Shown here: positions 16,912-27,579 of the stretch, piece after piece | Position numbering within the stretch: the first letter of the stretch is position 1 | How the letters are laid out: each line of letters begins with the position of its first letter | NCBI GenBank assembly: GCA_018240325.1 | Contig: JAFEFZ010000255.1 | Span: 1-58,077 of the forward strand | Reading direction: 5' to 3' | Length of the DNA stretch: 58,077 nucleotides | Source: Pseudomonadota bacterium | Lineage (GTDB): Bacteria; Pseudomonadota; Gammaproteobacteria; Burkholderiales; Burkholderiaceae_C | The notes under the pieces: model-generated | What the model was told of the DNA's origin: nothing | The model's input: the letters and a program-made list of their open reading frames with translations, nothing else | The model's database searches: none | Made by a program: the position numbers and the translations under genes

Positions 16912-18258
16912 TCAGCCGCCGCCGGCGAGCACCGCGGTGCGCCGGCCGATCGCGTGGTACTCGATGCCCTCGGCCTCGGGGATGGCCGGCGCGAACAGGT
17001 TGCGCCCGTCGAACACCACCGGCTGGCGCAGCGCGCTGCGGATGCGGCCGAAATCGGGGCTGCGGAACTCCTTCCACTCGGTCACGATCACCAGCGCATC
17101 GGCGCCTTCGAGCGCGTCGGCCGCGCGCTCGACCAGCGTGATGCGCGGCTCGCCGGCATAGAGCCGCCGCGCCTCGGGCAGCGCCACCGGGTCGAAGGCG
17201 CGCACGCTCGCGCCGCGCCGCAGCAGGCCGTCGATGACGGCGCGGCTCGGCGCCTCGCGCATGTCGTCGGTGTTGGGCTTGAAGGCCAGCCCCCACAGCG
17301 CGAAGCTGCGGCCGGACAGGTCGGCGCCGAAGCGCGCGACGATCTTGTCGACCAGCAGCTCCTTCTGGCGCTCGTTGGCCGCCTCGACCGCGCGCAGCAC
17401 CTGCAGCTCGCTGCCCTTCTGCCCTGCGCTGTGGATCAGCGCCTTCACGTCCTTCGGGAAGCACGAGCCGCCGTAGCCGCAGCCGGCGTACAGGAAGCCG
17501 AAGCCGATGCGCGGGTCGCTGCCGATGCCCTGGCGCACCAGTTCGATGTCGGCGCCCAGCCGCTCGGCCAGCCGCGCCAGCTCGTTCATGAACGAGATCC
17601 GGGTGGCGAGCATCGCGTTGGCCGCGTACTTGCTGAGCTCGGCCGAGCGCACGTCCATCACCAGCAGCTTGTCGTGCTGGCGCTGGAACGGCGCATAGAG
17701 CCGGCGCATCAGCTCGATCGCGCGCGGGTCGTCGGCGCCGACGATGATCCGGTCGGGGCGCATGAAGTCCTCGACCGCGGCGCCCTCCTTCAGGAATTCG
17801 GGGTTCGACACCACCGCGAACTCGATCGCCGCGCCGCGCCGCGCCAGTTCCTCGGCCAGCACCGCGCGCACGCGGTCGGCGGTGCCCACCGGTACCGTGC
17901 TCTTGTCGACCACGACCTTCCAGCCGTCCATGCGCCGGCCGATCGCGCGCGCCGCGTCGAGCACGTGCTGCAGGTCGGCCGAGCCGTCCTCGTCGGGCGG
18001 CGTGCCCACCGCGATGAACTGCAGCTCCCCGTGCGCGACCGCCTCGTCCACGTCGGTGGTGAAGGCCAGCCGCCCGGCGGCGACGTTGCGCTGCACCACG
18101 GCGTCCAGCCCGGGCTCGTGGATCGGGATGCCGCCCGAACGCAGCGTGTCGATCTTGGCCTGGTCCACGTCCAGGCACAGCACCTCGTTGCCCATGTCGG
18201 CCAGGCAGGCGCCGGTGACCAGCCCCACGTAGCCGGTGCCGATGACCGTCACTTTCAT
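16912..18258 (-). CDS. ugd: UDP-glucose 6-dehydrogenase
   Basis: A 448-residue NAD-dependent nucleotide-sugar dehydrogenase that oxidises UDP-glucose to UDP-glucuronate in the cytoplasm. N-terminal Rossmann motif [10 protein letters not shown] (7-16), catalytic Cys266 in [10 protein letters not shown], Lys210-Tyr211 in [12 protein letters not shown], and a C-terminal UDP-binding domain ([20 protein letters not shown]). Length is typical for the single-chain UGD class. It is the last of three sugar-nucleotide genes (galE, manC, ugd, all minus); manC ends 91 bp upstream. The product could feed the UDP-glucuronate epimerase-like gene at 29003. Confidence 0.95.
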   Translation of the reverse strand: MKVTVIGTGYVGLVTGACLADMGNEVLCLDVDQAKIDTLRSGGIPIHEPGLDAVVQRNVAAGRLAFTTDVDEAVAHGELQFIAVGTPPDEDGSADLQHVLDAARAIGRRMDGWKVVVDKSTVPVGTADRVRAVLAEELARRGAAIEFAVVSNPEFLKEGAAVEDFMRPDRIIVGADDPRAIELMRRLYAPFQRQHDKLLVMDVRSAELSKYAANAMLATRISFMNELARLAERLGADIELVRQGIGSDPRIGFGFLYAGCGYGGSCFPKDVKALIHSAGQKGSELQVLRAVEAANERQKELLVDKIVARFGADLSGRSFALWGLAFKPNTDDMREAPSRAVIDGLLRRGASVRAFDPVALPEARRLYAGEPRITLVERAADALEGADALVIVTEWKEFRSPDFGRIRSALRQPVVFDGRNLFAPAIPEAEGIEYHAIGRRTAVLAGGG

Positions 18259-18349
18259 TGCGTGAACTCCTGTGGCTTGTTGCGGCCGCCCGGCGCCTGC
18301 ACCGGCCCGCCGCTGCGCTCATCGCAGCTGCGGCCTGCGGCAGCGGCCT

Positions 18350-19807
18350 TCAACTGCGGCCGTAGTGATCGTCGTAGCGCACGATGTCGTCCTCGCCCAG
18401 ATAGCTGCCGGACTGCACCTCGATGATCTCCAGCGGCACCTTGCCCGGGTTGGCCAGGCGGTGCACCTGGCCCAGCGGGATGTAGGTGCTCTGATTCTCG
18501 GTGAGCAGGATCACCTGCTCGCCGTTGGTCACCTCGGCGGTGCCCGACACCACGATCCAGTGCTCGGCGCGGTGGTGGTGCTTCTGCAGGCTCAGCGACG
18601 CGCCCGGCTTGACCAGGATGCGCTTGACCTGGAAGCGCGGCCCCTGGTCGATGCTGTCGTACCAGCCCCAGGGCCGGTGCACGCGCCGGTGCAGCGCGTG
18701 CTCGCTGCGGCCGCTCTTGTGCAGCGCCTCGACGATCTGCTTGACTTCCTGGCTGCGGCCGCGCTCGGCCACGAGCACGGCGTCGGGCGTCTCGACCACG
18801 ACCACGCCCTGCAGCCCGATCGCGCCGACCAGCCGGCTGGTCGCGTGCACCAGCGTGTCGCGGCTGCCGTGCAGCAGCACGTCGCCGACCGCGGCGTTGC
18901 CGTCGGCATCCTTCGGGCTGACCTGCCACACCGCATCCCAGGCGCCCAGGTCGGACCAGCCCGCGGCCAGCGGCACCATGCGCACGTCGAAGCGGCCCGA
19001 CTGCGGGCAGCGTTCGAGCACCGCATAGTCCACCGACTCGGCCGGCACCGCCTCGAAGCGCTCGCGCTCGGGCCGCACGAAGCAGCCGTCGGTGCTGCGC
19101 GCGTCCCAGGCCGGCTGCACCGCCGCGGCGATGTCGGGGCGGAACTGCGCCAGCGCCTGCAGCCACACCGACGCGCGCACCACGAACATGCCGCTGTTCC
19201 AGTAGTAGCCGCCCTCCTCGACGTAGCGGCGCGCGGTGGCCGCGTCGGGCTTCTCGACGAAGCGCTCGACCGGCAGCGCGTCGCCGGCCGCCGCGCGGCA
19301 GCGCACGTAGCCGTAGCCGGTCTCGGGCCGGTCGGGCAGCACGCCCAGGATCGCGAAGGCGCCGCCGGCCGCCGCCGCCGCCGCGCGGTGCAGCGCCGCG
19401 GTGAAGGCGGCCTCGTCGCCGATGCTCTGGTCGGCCGGCGTGACCACCAGCACCGGGTCGCGGCCGTCGCGCTGCGCGGCGAGCGCCGCCAGCGTCATCG
19501 CCGGCGCGGTGTTGCGGCCCGCAGGCTCGAGCAGCAGGCTCGCGTCGGGCATGGCGGCCGCGGCGAGCTGGTCGAGCATCAGGAAGCGGTGCTCCTCGTT
19601 GCCGACCACGCACACCGGCGCGACGTTGCACCCCGGGCCGGCGAGCGCCTGAAGCCGCAGCGCGGCCTGCTGGAACAGGCTGCGCGGCCCGTGCAGCGCC
19701 AGGAACTGCTTCGGGTACTGCGCGCGCGACAGCGGCCACAGGCGCGTGCCGCTGCCGCCGGCGATGATCACCGGCTGGATGTCGAGCGTGGGTTCGGATG
19801 CAGGCAT
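18350..19807 (-). CDS. manC: Mannose-1-phosphate guanylyltransferase / mannose-6-phosphate isomerase
   Basis: A 485-residue bifunctional type II GMP-PMI (ManC/AlgA/XanB family) making GDP-mannose. The nucleotidyltransferase signature GGSGTRLWPLSRAQYPKQF is at residues 17-35, and a GWSDLGAWDAVW motif sits in the middle. The C-terminal cupin isomerase domain (about 355-485) keeps its metal-site pattern KHHHRAEHW and the final GEDDIVRYDDHYGR. Full length for the family. It lies between galE (33 bp upstream) and ugd. GDP-mannose is a usual precursor of exopolysaccharide or O-antigen, in line with the neighbours. Confidence 0.95.
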   Translation of the reverse strand: MPASEPTLDIQPVIIAGGSGTRLWPLSRAQYPKQFLALHGPRSLFQQAALRLQALAGPGCNVAPVCVVGNEEHRFLMLDQLAAAAMPDASLLLEPAGRNTAPAMTLAALAAQRDGRDPVLVVTPADQSIGDEAAFTAALHRAAAAAAGGAFAILGVLPDRPETGYGYVRCRAAAGDALPVERFVEKPDAATARRYVEEGGYYWNSGMFVVRASVWLQALAQFRPDIAAAVQPAWDARSTDGCFVRPERERFEAVPAESVDYAVLERCPQSGRFDVRMVPLAAGWSDLGAWDAVWQVSPKDADGNAAVGDVLLHGSRDTLVHATSRLVGAIGLQGVVVVETPDAVLVAERGRSQEVKQIVEALHKSGRSEHALHRRVHRPWGWYDSIDQGPRFQVKRILVKPGASLSLQKHHHRAEHWIVVSGTAEVTNGEQVILLTENQSTYIPLGQVHRLANPGKVPLEIIEVQSGSYLGEDDIVRYDDHYGRS

Positions 19808-19840
19808 GTCGGATGGCGGGGATTCAGGGTTCGGCGGCGC

Positions 19841-20860
19841 TCAGGCGTAGCCGTCGGGGTTCAGGCGCTGCCAGCGCCAGCTGTCTTCGCACATGCGGTC
19901 CAGGCCGTGCTGCGCACGCCAGCCCAGCAGCGCTTGCGCGCGCGCCGGGTCGGCCCAGCAGGCGGCTACGTCGCCGTCGCGCCGCGGCGCGATGCGGTAC
20001 GCGATCGTACGGCCGCTGGCGCGCTCGTAGGCGCGCACCAGCTCGAGCACGCTGTGGCCGCGGCCGGTGCCGAGGTTGACGATGAACGAGCCGTCGCCGT
20101 CGAATAGCCGCCGCAGCGCCGCCACGTGGCCCTCGGCCAGGTCGCACACGTGGATGTAGTCGCGCACGCCGGTGCCGTCGGGCGTGGGGTAGTCGTTGCC
20201 GAAGACTTCGAGCCGGGGCCGGCGGCCGACGGCCACCTGCGCCACGTAGGGCATCAGGTTGTTGGGCGTGTCGCGCGGGTCTTCGCCGATCAGCCCGCTG
20301 GCGTGCGCGCCGACCGGGTTGAAGTAGCGCAGCACCGCGATGCGCCAGCGCGCGTCGCTGCGCGCCAGGTCGTCGAGGATCGTCTCGCCCATCAGCTTGG
20401 TGCGGCCGTAGGGGTTGACGGCCGACAGCGGCGCATCCTCCAGCAGCGGCAACTGGCGCGCGTCGCCGTAGACGGTGGCGCTCGAGCTGTAGACGACCCG
20501 CGGGCTCGCGGCCATCGCCGCGCACAGCGCGATCAGGCTGCCCAGGTTGTTGCGGTAGTACTCGAGCGGGCGGCGCACCGAATCGCCGACCGCCTTGTGC
20601 GCGGCGAAGTGCACCGCGGCCTGCGGCCGGTGGCGCTGCACCACCGCGGCGATCGCGGCCGGGTCGCTGACGTCGCAGCGTTCGAAGCACGGCGGCGCGC
20701 CGCTCAGGCGCTCGAGCCGCTCCAGCACCCGCGGCGAGCTGTTCGAGAAGTCGTCGACCCCGACCACGCGAAAGCCCGCCGCCAGCAGGGCCAGCCAGGT
20801 GTGCGAGCCGATGTAGCCGGCAGCGCCCGTCAGCAGGATGGTTCGCGCTTGATCTTGCAT
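19841..20860 (-). CDS. galE: UDP-glucose 4-epimerase
   Basis: A 339-residue extended SDR enzyme interconverting UDP-glucose and UDP-galactose. TGAAGYIGS is at residues 11-19; YSSSATVYG with the catalytic Ser and NPYGRTK with Tyr-x3-Lys follow; [38 protein letters not shown] is the classic GalE segment, of which the [15 protein letters not shown] part is diagnostic. The start at 20860 places the Rossmann motif at the usual distance; the Shine-Dalgarno is weak. First gene of galE-manC-ugd and divergent from ubiJ (132 bp between the starts). Confidence 0.96.
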   Translation of the reverse strand: MQDQARTILLTGAAGYIGSHTWLALLAAGFRVVGVDDFSNSSPRVLERLERLSGAPPCFERCDVSDPAAIAAVVQRHRPQAAVHFAAHKAVGDSVRRPLEYYRNNLGSLIALCAAMAASPRVVYSSSATVYGDARQLPLLEDAPLSAVNPYGRTKLMGETILDDLARSDARWRIAVLRYFNPVGAHASGLIGEDPRDTPNNLMPYVAQVAVGRRPRLEVFGNDYPTPDGTGVRDYIHVCDLAEGHVAALRRLFDGDGSFIVNLGTGRGHSVLELVRAYERASGRTIAYRIAPRRDGDVAACWADPARAQALLGWRAQHGLDRMCEDSWRWQRLNPDGYA

Positions 20861-20980
20861 GGGAGCCGGGGGTTCTGGGCAGACTGCCGCCGGCCAAGGG
20901 CCGGCAGCGCAGCCCGCGATTGTCGCGGGGCGCGGCTGCCGGCCCCGGCGGCGGCCGGGGGGCGCGCCGGAGTCGCTCCC

Positions 20981-20992
20981 TACAATCCGGCA
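20981..20992 (+). promoter_or_regulatory. Putative leaderless promoter -10 (TACAAT) for ubiJ-ubiB
   Basis: TACAAT (20981-20986) is followed by CCGGCA and then ATG. The expected start site falls on the A of ATG, and there is no Shine-Dalgarno. No -35 match is clear in the GC-rich region upstream. Confidence 0.5.
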
Positions 20993-21523
20993 ATGCTGCA
21001 CAGTCTGAACGCACTGCTGGCGCCGGCCGTCATGGAACGGCTGGTGCTGGTCATCAACCACGTGCTCGGCGCCGAGCCGGCGGCCACCGACCGCCTGCGG
21101 CCGCATGCGGGCCGGGTGCTGGCGCTGCAGCTGCAGGACTGGCCGCGGCTGCTGCCGGCGCCGCCGGCGCTGGCCTTTCGCGTCACGCCGGCCGGGCTGC
21201 TGGAGTGGTGCGGGCTCGAGCCGCCGACCGACCCGCAACTGCAGGTGCGCGTGGATGCGTCCAACCCGCTGCTGCTGACGGCGCGCGCGCTGGGCGGCGA
21301 GCCGCCGCCGGTGCACATCGACGGCGACGCGCAGCTGGCCGCCGAGGTCAACTGGCTGCTGCAGAACCTGCGCTGGGACGTGGCCGGCGACCTGGAGCGG
21401 CTGCTGGGCCCGGCGATCGCGATGCCGCTGCAGCGGCTCGGGTCGGCGCTGGCGCGCGCGCTGCGCGCCGGGCTGCAGCGCGCATCGTCCTTCGGACCGC
21501 GCGACGGCTCGCCCTGGCCATGA
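20993..21523 (+). CDS. ubiJ: Ubiquinone biosynthesis accessory factor UbiJ (SCP2 domain)
   Basis: A 176-residue protein with an SCP2 sterol-carrier-like fold (about residues 10-115: [30 protein letters not shown] and [15 protein letters not shown] blocks) and a helical C-terminus. UbiJ binds lipid intermediates and helps hold the soluble Ubi metabolon. Its identity is supported by direct coupling to ubiB: the ATGA overlap shares four bases. UbiE is also in the window, at 31185, but is not linked here. The ATG at 20993 lacks a ribosome site and follows a -10 box at leaderless spacing. Confidence 0.88.
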   Translation: MLHSLNALLAPAVMERLVLVINHVLGAEPAATDRLRPHAGRVLALQLQDWPRLLPAPPALAFRVTPAGLLEWCGLEPPTDPQLQVRVDASNPLLLTARALGGEPPPVHIDGDAQLAAEVNWLLQNLRWDVAGDLERLLGPAIAMPLQRLGSALARALRAGLQRASSFGPRDGSPWP

Positions 21524-23073
21524 GGCGCGTGCTGCGGCTGGTGTACATCGGGTACACCGTGCTGCGCTTCGGCCTCGACGAGCTGGCGCTCGCGGGCTTT
21601 CGCCAGCCCTGGGTGCGCGCGCTGTCGTGGACGGTCACGCTCGGCCGCCGCTTCGACGAGCCGCCGGGGGTGCGGCTGCGGCTGGCGCTGGAAGAGCTCG
21701 GGCCGATCTTCGTCAAGTTCGGCCAGGTGCTGTCGACGCGGCGCGACCTGCTGCCGCTGGAGCTGGCCGACGAGCTGGCGAAGCTGCAGGACCGGGTGCC
21801 GCCGTTCCCCGCGGCGCAGGCGGCCGCGCTGGTGGAGCGCGCCTTCGGCAAGCCGGTGGACGAGTTGTTCGCCACCTTCGAGTCCGAGCCGGTGGCCAGC
21901 GCGTCGATCGCGCAGGTGCACTTCGCGACGCTGCAGAGCGGGCGCGAGGTCGCCGTCAAGGTGCTGCGCCCGGGGATGCTGGCGGTGATCGACAGCGACC
22001 TCGAGCTGCTGCACACGCTGGCGCGCTGGGTCGAGCGCCTGAGCAGCGACGGCAAGCGGCTGCGGCCGCGCGAGGTGGTCGCCGAGTTCGACACCTACCT
22101 GCACGACGAGCTCGACCTGGTGCGCGAAGCCGCCAACGCCGCGCAGCTGCGCCGCAACATGCAGGGGCTGAACCTGGTGATGGTGCCCGAGATGCTGTGG
22201 GAGCTGTGCACGCCCACGGTGCTGGTGATGGAGCGGATGTACGGCATCCCGATCAGCCAGACGCAGCGGCTGATCGATGCCGGCGTCGACCTGAAGAAGC
22301 TCGCCCGCGACGGCGTCACGATCTTCTTCACGCAGGTATTCCGCGACGGCTTCTTCCACGCCGACATGCACCCGGGCAACATCCAGGTCAGCACCGATGC
22401 GGCCACCTTCGGCCGCTACGTCGCGCTCGATTTCGGGATCATCGGCACGCTCACCGAGTGGGACAAGGAATACCTGGCGCAGAACTTCATCGCCTTCTTC
22501 CGGCGCGACTACAAGCGCGTGGCCGAGCTGCACGTCGAATCGGGCTGGGTGCCGGCGGCGACCCGCGTCGATGCGCTGGAGAACGCGATCCGCGCGGTCT
22601 GCGAGCCGCACTTCGACCGGCCGCTGAAGGACATCTCGCTCGGCCAGGTGCTGCTGCGGCTGTTCCAGACCTCGCGCCGCTTCAACGTGCAGATCCAGCC
22701 GCAGCTGGTGCTGCTGCAAAAGACGCTGCTCAACATCGAGGGCCTGGGCCGCCAGCTCGACCCCGAGCTGGACCTGTGGAGCACGGCCAAGCCCTTCCTC
22801 GAGCGCTGGATGAACCAGCAGGTCGGCTGGCAGGGGCTGGTCGAGCGGCTGCAGCGCGAGGCGCCGCGCTACGCGCAGCTGCTGCCCGAGCTGCCGCGGC
22901 TGCTGCACCAGGCGCTGCAAGGGCCGGGCCAGGCAGCGGCGCAGGCCGCGGCCCTGCAGGCGCTGGTGGCCGAACAGCGCCACACCAACCGGCTGCTGCA
23001 GTCGCTGCTGTTCGGCGCGATCGGCTTCGTCGGCGGCGTGCTGGCGGTGGTCTGGCTGGCCTGGCGGCACTGA
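21520..23073 (+). CDS. ubiB: Ubiquinone biosynthesis regulatory kinase-like protein UbiB
   Basis: A 517-residue atypical kinase/ATPase (ABC1/ADCK/UbiB) needed for ubiquinone synthesis, bound to the inner membrane. Visible features are the KxGQ motif ([16 protein letters not shown]), the Ala-rich loop region ([10 protein letters not shown]), the lysine strand (VAVKVLRPG), HADMHPGN and DFGIIG. The C-terminus has a membrane helix ([20 protein letters not shown]). The length agrees with UbiB. The start codon overlaps the ubiJ stop (ATGA). Confidence 0.97.
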   Translation: MRRVLRLVYIGYTVLRFGLDELALAGFRQPWVRALSWTVTLGRRFDEPPGVRLRLALEELGPIFVKFGQVLSTRRDLLPLELADELAKLQDRVPPFPAAQAAALVERAFGKPVDELFATFESEPVASASIAQVHFATLQSGREVAVKVLRPGMLAVIDSDLELLHTLARWVERLSSDGKRLRPREVVAEFDTYLHDELDLVREAANAAQLRRNMQGLNLVMVPEMLWELCTPTVLVMERMYGIPISQTQRLIDAGVDLKKLARDGVTIFFTQVFRDGFFHADMHPGNIQVSTDAATFGRYVALDFGIIGTLTEWDKEYLAQNFIAFFRRDYKRVAELHVESGWVPAATRVDALENAIRAVCEPHFDRPLKDISLGQVLLRLFQTSRRFNVQIQPQLVLLQKTLLNIEGLGRQLDPELDLWSTAKPFLERWMNQQVGWQGLVERLQREAPRYAQLLPELPRLLHQALQGPGQAAAQAAALQALVAEQRHTNRLLQSLLFGAIGFVGGVLAVVWLAWRH

Positions 23074-23115
23074 AGCCGGCGCGGCCGATACGGATCGCGG
23101 CGCCGGCGGCGCCCC

Positions 23116-23121
23116 GATAAT
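23116..23121 (+). promoter_or_regulatory. Possible -10 (GATAAT) for the sodium/solute symporter gene
   Basis: GATAAT 30 nt before the ATG at 23151, in the 77-bp gap after ubiB. No -35 is recognised. Confidence 0.3.
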
Positions 23122-23150
23122 CCGCGCCGCCCACGCCCGCCCGCCCCATC

Positions 23151-24602
23151 ATGCTGCTGACCCTCGTCTTCTTCTACCTGCTGGTCACGATCGCCATCGG
23201 CCTGTGGGCGGCCAAGCGGGTGAAGAACACCGCCGACTTCGCGATCGCCGGGCGCCACCTGCCGCTGGTGATGATCGTGACGACCACCTTCGCCACCTGG
23301 TTCGGCTCCGAGACGGTGCTGGGCATCCCGGCCAAGTTCATCGGCGGCGGGCTGAACGGCATCGTCGAAGACCCCTTCGGCGCCGGCACCTGCCTGATCC
23401 TGGTCGGCCTGTTCTTCGCGGCCAAGCTGTACAAGATGACGCTGCTGACGATCAGCGACTACTACCGCGAGCGCTACGGCCGCACCGTGGAAGTGGTGTG
23501 CTCGCTGATCATCATCCTGAGCTACCTGGGCTGGGTGTCGGCGCAGGTGACCGCGCTCGGGCTGGTGTTCAACCTGCTGTCGGCCGGCGCGATCTCGATA
23601 CCCGCCGGCATGCTGCTGGGCACGGCGTCGATCCTGGCCTACACGCTGTTCGGCGGCATGTGGTCGGTGGCGGTGACCGACTTCGTGCAGATGATCATCC
23701 TGGTCATCGGGCTGCTGGTGCTGGCGGTGTTCGCCGGCGAGCAGGCCGGCGGCGCCGACAAGGTGATCGCGCTGGCGTCGAGCAAGGAGCTGTTCCGCTT
23801 CTGGCCCGAGCCCAGCTTCCAGGAGATCGTGTTCTTCATCGCCGCGGCGATCACGATGATGCTGGGCTCGATCCCGCAGCAGGACGTGTTCCAGCGCGTG
23901 ATGTCCGCCCGCGACGTGAAGGCCGCCACCCGCGGCCCGGTGATCGGCGGGGCCTGCTACATCCTGTTCGCCTTCGTGCCGATGTTCCTGGTGACCAGCG
24001 CGCTGATCATCATGCCGGAGAAGGCGGCCGCGCTGCTGCAGGACGACCCGCAGAAGGTGCTGCCCACGCTGGTGCTCGAGCGCATGCCCTTCGTGATGCA
24101 GGTGCTGTTCTTCGGCGCGCTGCTGTCGGCGATCAAGTCCACCGCGTCGGCCACGCTGCTCGCGCCGTCGGTCACCTTCGTCGAGAACATCTGGCGCCAG
24201 TTCTTCCCGCGGCGCAGCGACCGCCAGGAGCTGCGCACGATGCGCATCACGGTGCTGATCTTCAGCGCCTGCGTGTGCGTCTACGCGATCGGGCTGGAGG
24301 GCAAGCCGATCTACGAGATGGTCTCCGGCGCCTACCAGGTCACGCTGGTCGGCGCGATCGTGCCGCTGGCCGCCGGGCTGTACTGGCGCCGGGCCACGAC
24401 GCAGGGCGCCGTGTTCTCGATCGTGCTGGGCATCCTGGCGTGGCTGATCTTCCTCGCCACGCCCGCCGGCGACAGCTTCCCGGCGCAGCTCGCGGGCGTG
24501 CTGATGGCCGTGGTCGGCATGGTCATGGGTTCGCTCGGCCCGCAGGCGGTGCGCAACCGCCACGGCACGCACCACCACGTGGTCGGCGTAGGCCCGAACT
24601 AG
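23151..24602 (+). CDS. Sodium:solute symporter family protein
   Basis: A 483-residue SSS-family permease with about 13 hydrophobic segments. Family marks are KNTADFAIAGRHLP in the first loop, FGSETVLGIPAKF, the YTLFGGMWSVAVTDFVQMIILVIG block and LLSAIKSTASATLLAPS. The substrate cannot be told from sequence; the family carries sugars, amino acids, urea, acetate and others with sodium. The C-terminus is His-rich (HGTHHHVVG). It is between ubiB and the fmdB operon and appears to be its own unit. No regulator or enzyme beside it hints at the substrate. Confidence 0.92.
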   Translation: MLLTLVFFYLLVTIAIGLWAAKRVKNTADFAIAGRHLPLVMIVTTTFATWFGSETVLGIPAKFIGGGLNGIVEDPFGAGTCLILVGLFFAAKLYKMTLLTISDYYRERYGRTVEVVCSLIIILSYLGWVSAQVTALGLVFNLLSAGAISIPAGMLLGTASILAYTLFGGMWSVAVTDFVQMIILVIGLLVLAVFAGEQAGGADKVIALASSKELFRFWPEPSFQEIVFFIAAAITMMLGSIPQQDVFQRVMSARDVKAATRGPVIGGACYILFAFVPMFLVTSALIIMPEKAAALLQDDPQKVLPTLVLERMPFVMQVLFFGALLSAIKSTASATLLAPSVTFVENIWRQFFPRRSDRQELRTMRITVLIFSACVCVYAIGLEGKPIYEMVSGAYQVTLVGAIVPLAAGLYWRRATTQGAVFSIVLGILAWLIFLATPAGDSFPAQLAGVLMAVVGMVMGSLGPQAVRNRHGTHHHVVGVGPN

Positions 24603-24631
24603 CCCCCACCGGCGGCGCAGACGCCGAAAAC

Positions 24632-24637
24632 TATAAT
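24632..24637 (+). promoter_or_regulatory. Consensus -10 (TATAAT) for the fmdB-DUF502-aspS genes
   Basis: A perfect TATAAT within one of the few AT-rich spots of the region, giving a start near 24644 and a leader of about 29 nt. The -35 region is not recognisable. Confidence 0.6.
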
Positions 24638-24672
24638 TTCGGGTTTCGCCTCGCCCGCCCCGGGGGCTGCCC

Positions 24673-25020
24673 ATGCCGATCTACGCCTACAAGTGCGCTG
24701 CCTGCGGTCACCAGCAGGATGTGCTGCAAAAGCTCGCCGATCCCGCGCTGACCCGGTGTCCCGCCTGCGGCGCCGAGGCCTATGCCAAGCAGCTGACCGC
24801 CGCCGGCTTCCAGCTCAAGGGATCGGGCTGGTACGTCACCGACTTCCGCGACGGCGGCAAGGGCGCCGGGGCCGGCAAGCCCGCGGCGGCCGAAGGCGCC
24901 GGCACCGACGGCGCCGCCGCCGACGCGGCCAAGCCCGCGGCCGAACCGGCCGCCCCCGCTGCTGCGGCGGCGCCGTCCGCCCCCGCGGCCAAGCCGGGCC
25001 CCGCCACGGACCCGTCGTGA
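24673..25020 (+). CDS. FmdB-family zinc ribbon protein
   Basis: A 115-residue protein with an N-terminal zinc ribbon (C8-x2-C11 and C29-x2-C32 in MPIYAYKCAACG and CPACG), as in the FmdB/putative regulatory protein family. Residues 40-65 form a small conserved tail (FQLKGSGWYVTDF). The last 45 residues are an Ala/Pro/Lys-rich disordered tail that is variable in the family. Its function is not established. Its stop overlaps the DUF502 start (GTGA), and the fmdB-DUF502-aspS order is conserved in Burkholderiales, suggesting a shared transcript. Confidence 0.9.
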   Translation: MPIYAYKCAACGHQQDVLQKLADPALTRCPACGAEAYAKQLTAAGFQLKGSGWYVTDFRDGGKGAGAGKPAAAEGAGTDGAAADAAKPAAEPAAPAAAAAPSAPAAKPGPATDPS

Positions 25021-25685
25021 TCAAGAAGTACCTGCTCACCGGGCTGCTGGTGTGGATGCCGCTGGCGGTGACGGTGTGGGTGCTGGGCTGGCTGCTCGGC
25101 CTGATGGACGGCGTGTTCTCGTGGCTGCTGTCGGGGCCGCAGGCGGTGCTGCCGCAGTCGGCACACGCGACGATCGAGCGCCTGCGCCGCATCCCCGGAC
25201 TGGGCGTGCTCACGCTCGGAGTCTGGCTGTTCCTGACCGGCCTGTTCGTGACCAACATCTTCGGCCAGTGGTGGCTGCGCCAGTGGCACCGCGTGATGCA
25301 GAGGATCCCGATCGTGCGGTCGGTGTACAGCTCGGTCAAGCAGGTGTCGGACACGCTGTTCTCGAGCAGCGGCAACGCGTTCCGCGAGGCGGTGCTGGTG
25401 CAGTACCCGCGCCAAGGGTCGTGGACCATCGCCTTCGTCACCGGCAAGCCGAGCGGCGAAGTGGCGCAGCACCTGCCGGGCGCGTGGGTCAGCGTATACG
25501 TGCCGACCACGCCCAACCCGACCTCGGGCTTCTTCCTGATGATGCCGCGCGCCGACGTGGTGGCGCTGGCGATGAGCGTCGACGAGGCGCTGAAGTACAT
25601 CATCTCGATGGGCGTGGTCGCACCGGCGGCGCGCCCGCTGCCGGCCGGGGCGGCGGCGCCGCTGCCCGACGCCCCCGCCGGCTGA
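25017..25685 (+). CDS. DUF502 family membrane protein
   Basis: A 222-residue membrane protein of the DUF502 family, function unknown. Two hydrophobic helices ([20 protein letters not shown] near 6-25, [19 protein letters not shown] near 65-83) precede a conserved soluble part ([37 protein letters not shown], and [16 protein letters not shown]). The GTG start at 25017 overlaps the fmdB stop. The tail is Ala/Pro-rich. Likely co-transcribed with fmdB and perhaps aspS. Confidence 0.9.
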   Translation: MIKKYLLTGLLVWMPLAVTVWVLGWLLGLMDGVFSWLLSGPQAVLPQSAHATIERLRRIPGLGVLTLGVWLFLTGLFVTNIFGQWWLRQWHRVMQRIPIVRSVYSSVKQVSDTLFSSSGNAFREAVLVQYPRQGSWTIAFVTGKPSGEVAQHLPGAWVSVYVPTTPNPTSGFFLMMPRADVVALAMSVDEALKYIISMGVVAPAARPLPAGAAAPLPDAPAG

Positions 25686-25699
25686 ACCCCATACGACCG

Positions 25700-25731
25700 G
25701 CCTGCGCGGCGGGCCGCCCACTCTCGCAGGC
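25700..25731 (+). terminator. Bulged GC hairpin between DUF502 and aspS
   Basis: GCCTGCG (25700-25706) pairs with CGCAGGC (25725-25731), and an inner GGCGGGCCGCC can fold on itself. It has no T-run. It may lower read-through or protect the upstream mRNA. Confidence 0.3.
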
Positions 25732-25773
25732 GCGCACGCGCGGCCACCCCGATCGATTCATGGAGTCCCAGGC

Positions 25774-27579
25774 ATGAGAACCAGCTACGGCGGCAGCGTC
25801 AGCGACGCGCTGCTCGGCCAGACCGTCACGCTGATGGGCTGGGCGCACCGCCGCCGCGACCACGGCGGCGTCATCTTCATCGACCTGCGCGACCGCGAGG
25901 GCCTGGTGCAGATCGTCTGCGACCCCGACCGGCCGCAGATGTTCGCCGCCGCCGAGCAGGTGCGCAACGAGTACTGCCTGAAGGTGACCGGCCTGGTGCG
26001 TGCGCGGCCCGCGGGCACCGACAACCCCAACCTGACCAGCGGCAAGGTCGAGGTGCTGTGCCACGAGATCGAGGTGCTGAACCCGAGCGTCGCGCCGCCG
26101 TTCCAGATGGACGACGAGAACCTGTCGGAGACCACGCGCCTGACGCACCGCGTGCTCGACCTGCGCCGCCCGAGCATGCAGCGCAACCTGATGCTGCGCT
26201 ACCGCGTCGCGATGGAGGTGCGCCGCTTCCTCGACCGCAACGGCTTCATCGACATCGAGACGCCGATGCTGACCAAGAGCACGCCCGAGGGCGCGCGCGA
26301 CTACCTGGTCCCGAGCCGCGTGCACGACGGCCAGTTCTTCGCGCTGCCGCAGTCGCCCCAGCTGTTCAAGCAGCTGCTGATGGTGGCCGGCTTCGACCGC
26401 TACTACCAGATCGTCAAGTGCTTCCGCGACGAGGACCTGCGCGCCGACCGCCAGCCCGAGTTCACCCAGATCGACATCGAGACCTCGTTCCTCGGCGAGA
26501 CCGAGATCCGCACGATGTTCGAGGGCATGATCCGCAGCGTGTTCCAGCACGCGATCGGCGTCGAGCTGCCGGCCTTCCCGGTGATGCCCTACGCCGAGGC
26601 GATGGCGCGCTACGGCTCCGACAAGCCCGACCTGCGCGTGCAGCTCGAGCTGACCGAGCTGACCGAGCTGATGCGCGACGTCGACTTCAAGGTCTTCGCC
26701 GCGCCGGCGGCGATGGCCGACGGCCGCGTGGCCGCGCTGCGCGTGCCCGGCGGCGCCGCGATCAGCCGCGGCGAGATCGACGCCTACACCGAGTTCGTCA
26801 AGATCTACGGCGCCAAGGGCCTGGCCTGGATCAAGGTCAACGAGATCGGCGACGGCACGAACCCGGCCGAGCTGCGCGCCGCTCTGCAGTCGCCGATCGT
26901 CAAGAACCTGCACGACCGCGCGCTGGCCGAGATCGTGCGCCGCACCGGCGCGGCCGCCGGCGACCTGCTGCTCTTCGGCGCCGACCGCGCCAAGATCGTC
27001 AACGATGCGATCGGCGCGCTGCGCGTGAAGATCGGCCACAGCGAATTCGGCAAGGCGCACGGCCTGGTCCAGGGCGAGTGGGCGCCGCTGTGGGTGGTCG
27101 ACTTCCCGATGTTCGAGCGCGACGGCGAGGCCGATCGCTGGAACGCGGTGCACCACCCGTTCACCAGCCCGAAGGACGGCCACGAGAACTGGCTCGAGAC
27201 CGACCCCGGCCGCTGCCTGGCCAAGGCCTACGACGTGGTGCTCAACGGCGTCGAGCTCGGCGGCGGCTCGGTGCGGATCCACCGCGCCGAGGTGCAGAGC
27301 AAGGTGTTCCGCGCGCTCAAGATCGGCGCCGAGGAAGCGCAGCTGAAGTTCGGCTTCCTGCTCGACGCGCTGCAGTACGGCGCGCCGCCGCACGGCGGCA
27401 TCGCGATCGGGCTGGACCGCTTCGTGATGCTGATGACCGGCGCCGACTCGCTGCGCGACGTGATCGCGTTCCCGAAGACGCAGCGCGCGCAGTGCCTGCT
27501 GACGGGCGCGCCCGGGCACGTGGACGAGGCGCAATTGCGCGAGCTGCACATCCGGCTGCGCAACGTGCAGCCGGCCTGA
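25774..27579 (+). CDS. aspS: Aspartyl-tRNA synthetase
   Basis: A 601-residue class IIb synthetase that charges tRNA with aspartate (bacterial type). An OB-fold anticodon domain (1-110, [29 protein letters not shown]), the catalytic core with motif 2 ([18 protein letters not shown]), the GAD insertion domain (about 285-420) and motif 3 (GLDRF) are all present. GGAG lies 9 nt before the ATG. Its TGA stop is the first codon of a 60-bp repeat. I cannot judge from sequence whether it also charges tRNA-Asn. Confidence 0.98.
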   Translation: MRTSYGGSVSDALLGQTVTLMGWAHRRRDHGGVIFIDLRDREGLVQIVCDPDRPQMFAAAEQVRNEYCLKVTGLVRARPAGTDNPNLTSGKVEVLCHEIEVLNPSVAPPFQMDDENLSETTRLTHRVLDLRRPSMQRNLMLRYRVAMEVRRFLDRNGFIDIETPMLTKSTPEGARDYLVPSRVHDGQFFALPQSPQLFKQLLMVAGFDRYYQIVKCFRDEDLRADRQPEFTQIDIETSFLGETEIRTMFEGMIRSVFQHAIGVELPAFPVMPYAEAMARYGSDKPDLRVQLELTELTELMRDVDFKVFAAPAAMADGRVAALRVPGGAAISRGEIDAYTEFVKIYGAKGLAWIKVNEIGDGTNPAELRAALQSPIVKNLHDRALAEIVRRTGAAAGDLLLFGADRAKIVNDAIGALRVKIGHSEFGKAHGLVQGEWAPLWVVDFPMFERDGEADRWNAVHHPFTSPKDGHENWLETDPGRCLAKAYDVVLNGVELGGGSVRIHRAEVQSKVFRALKIGAEEAQLKFGFLLDALQYGAPPHGGIAIGLDRFVMLMTGADSLRDVIAFPKTQRAQCLLTGAPGHVDEAQLRELHIRLRNVQPA

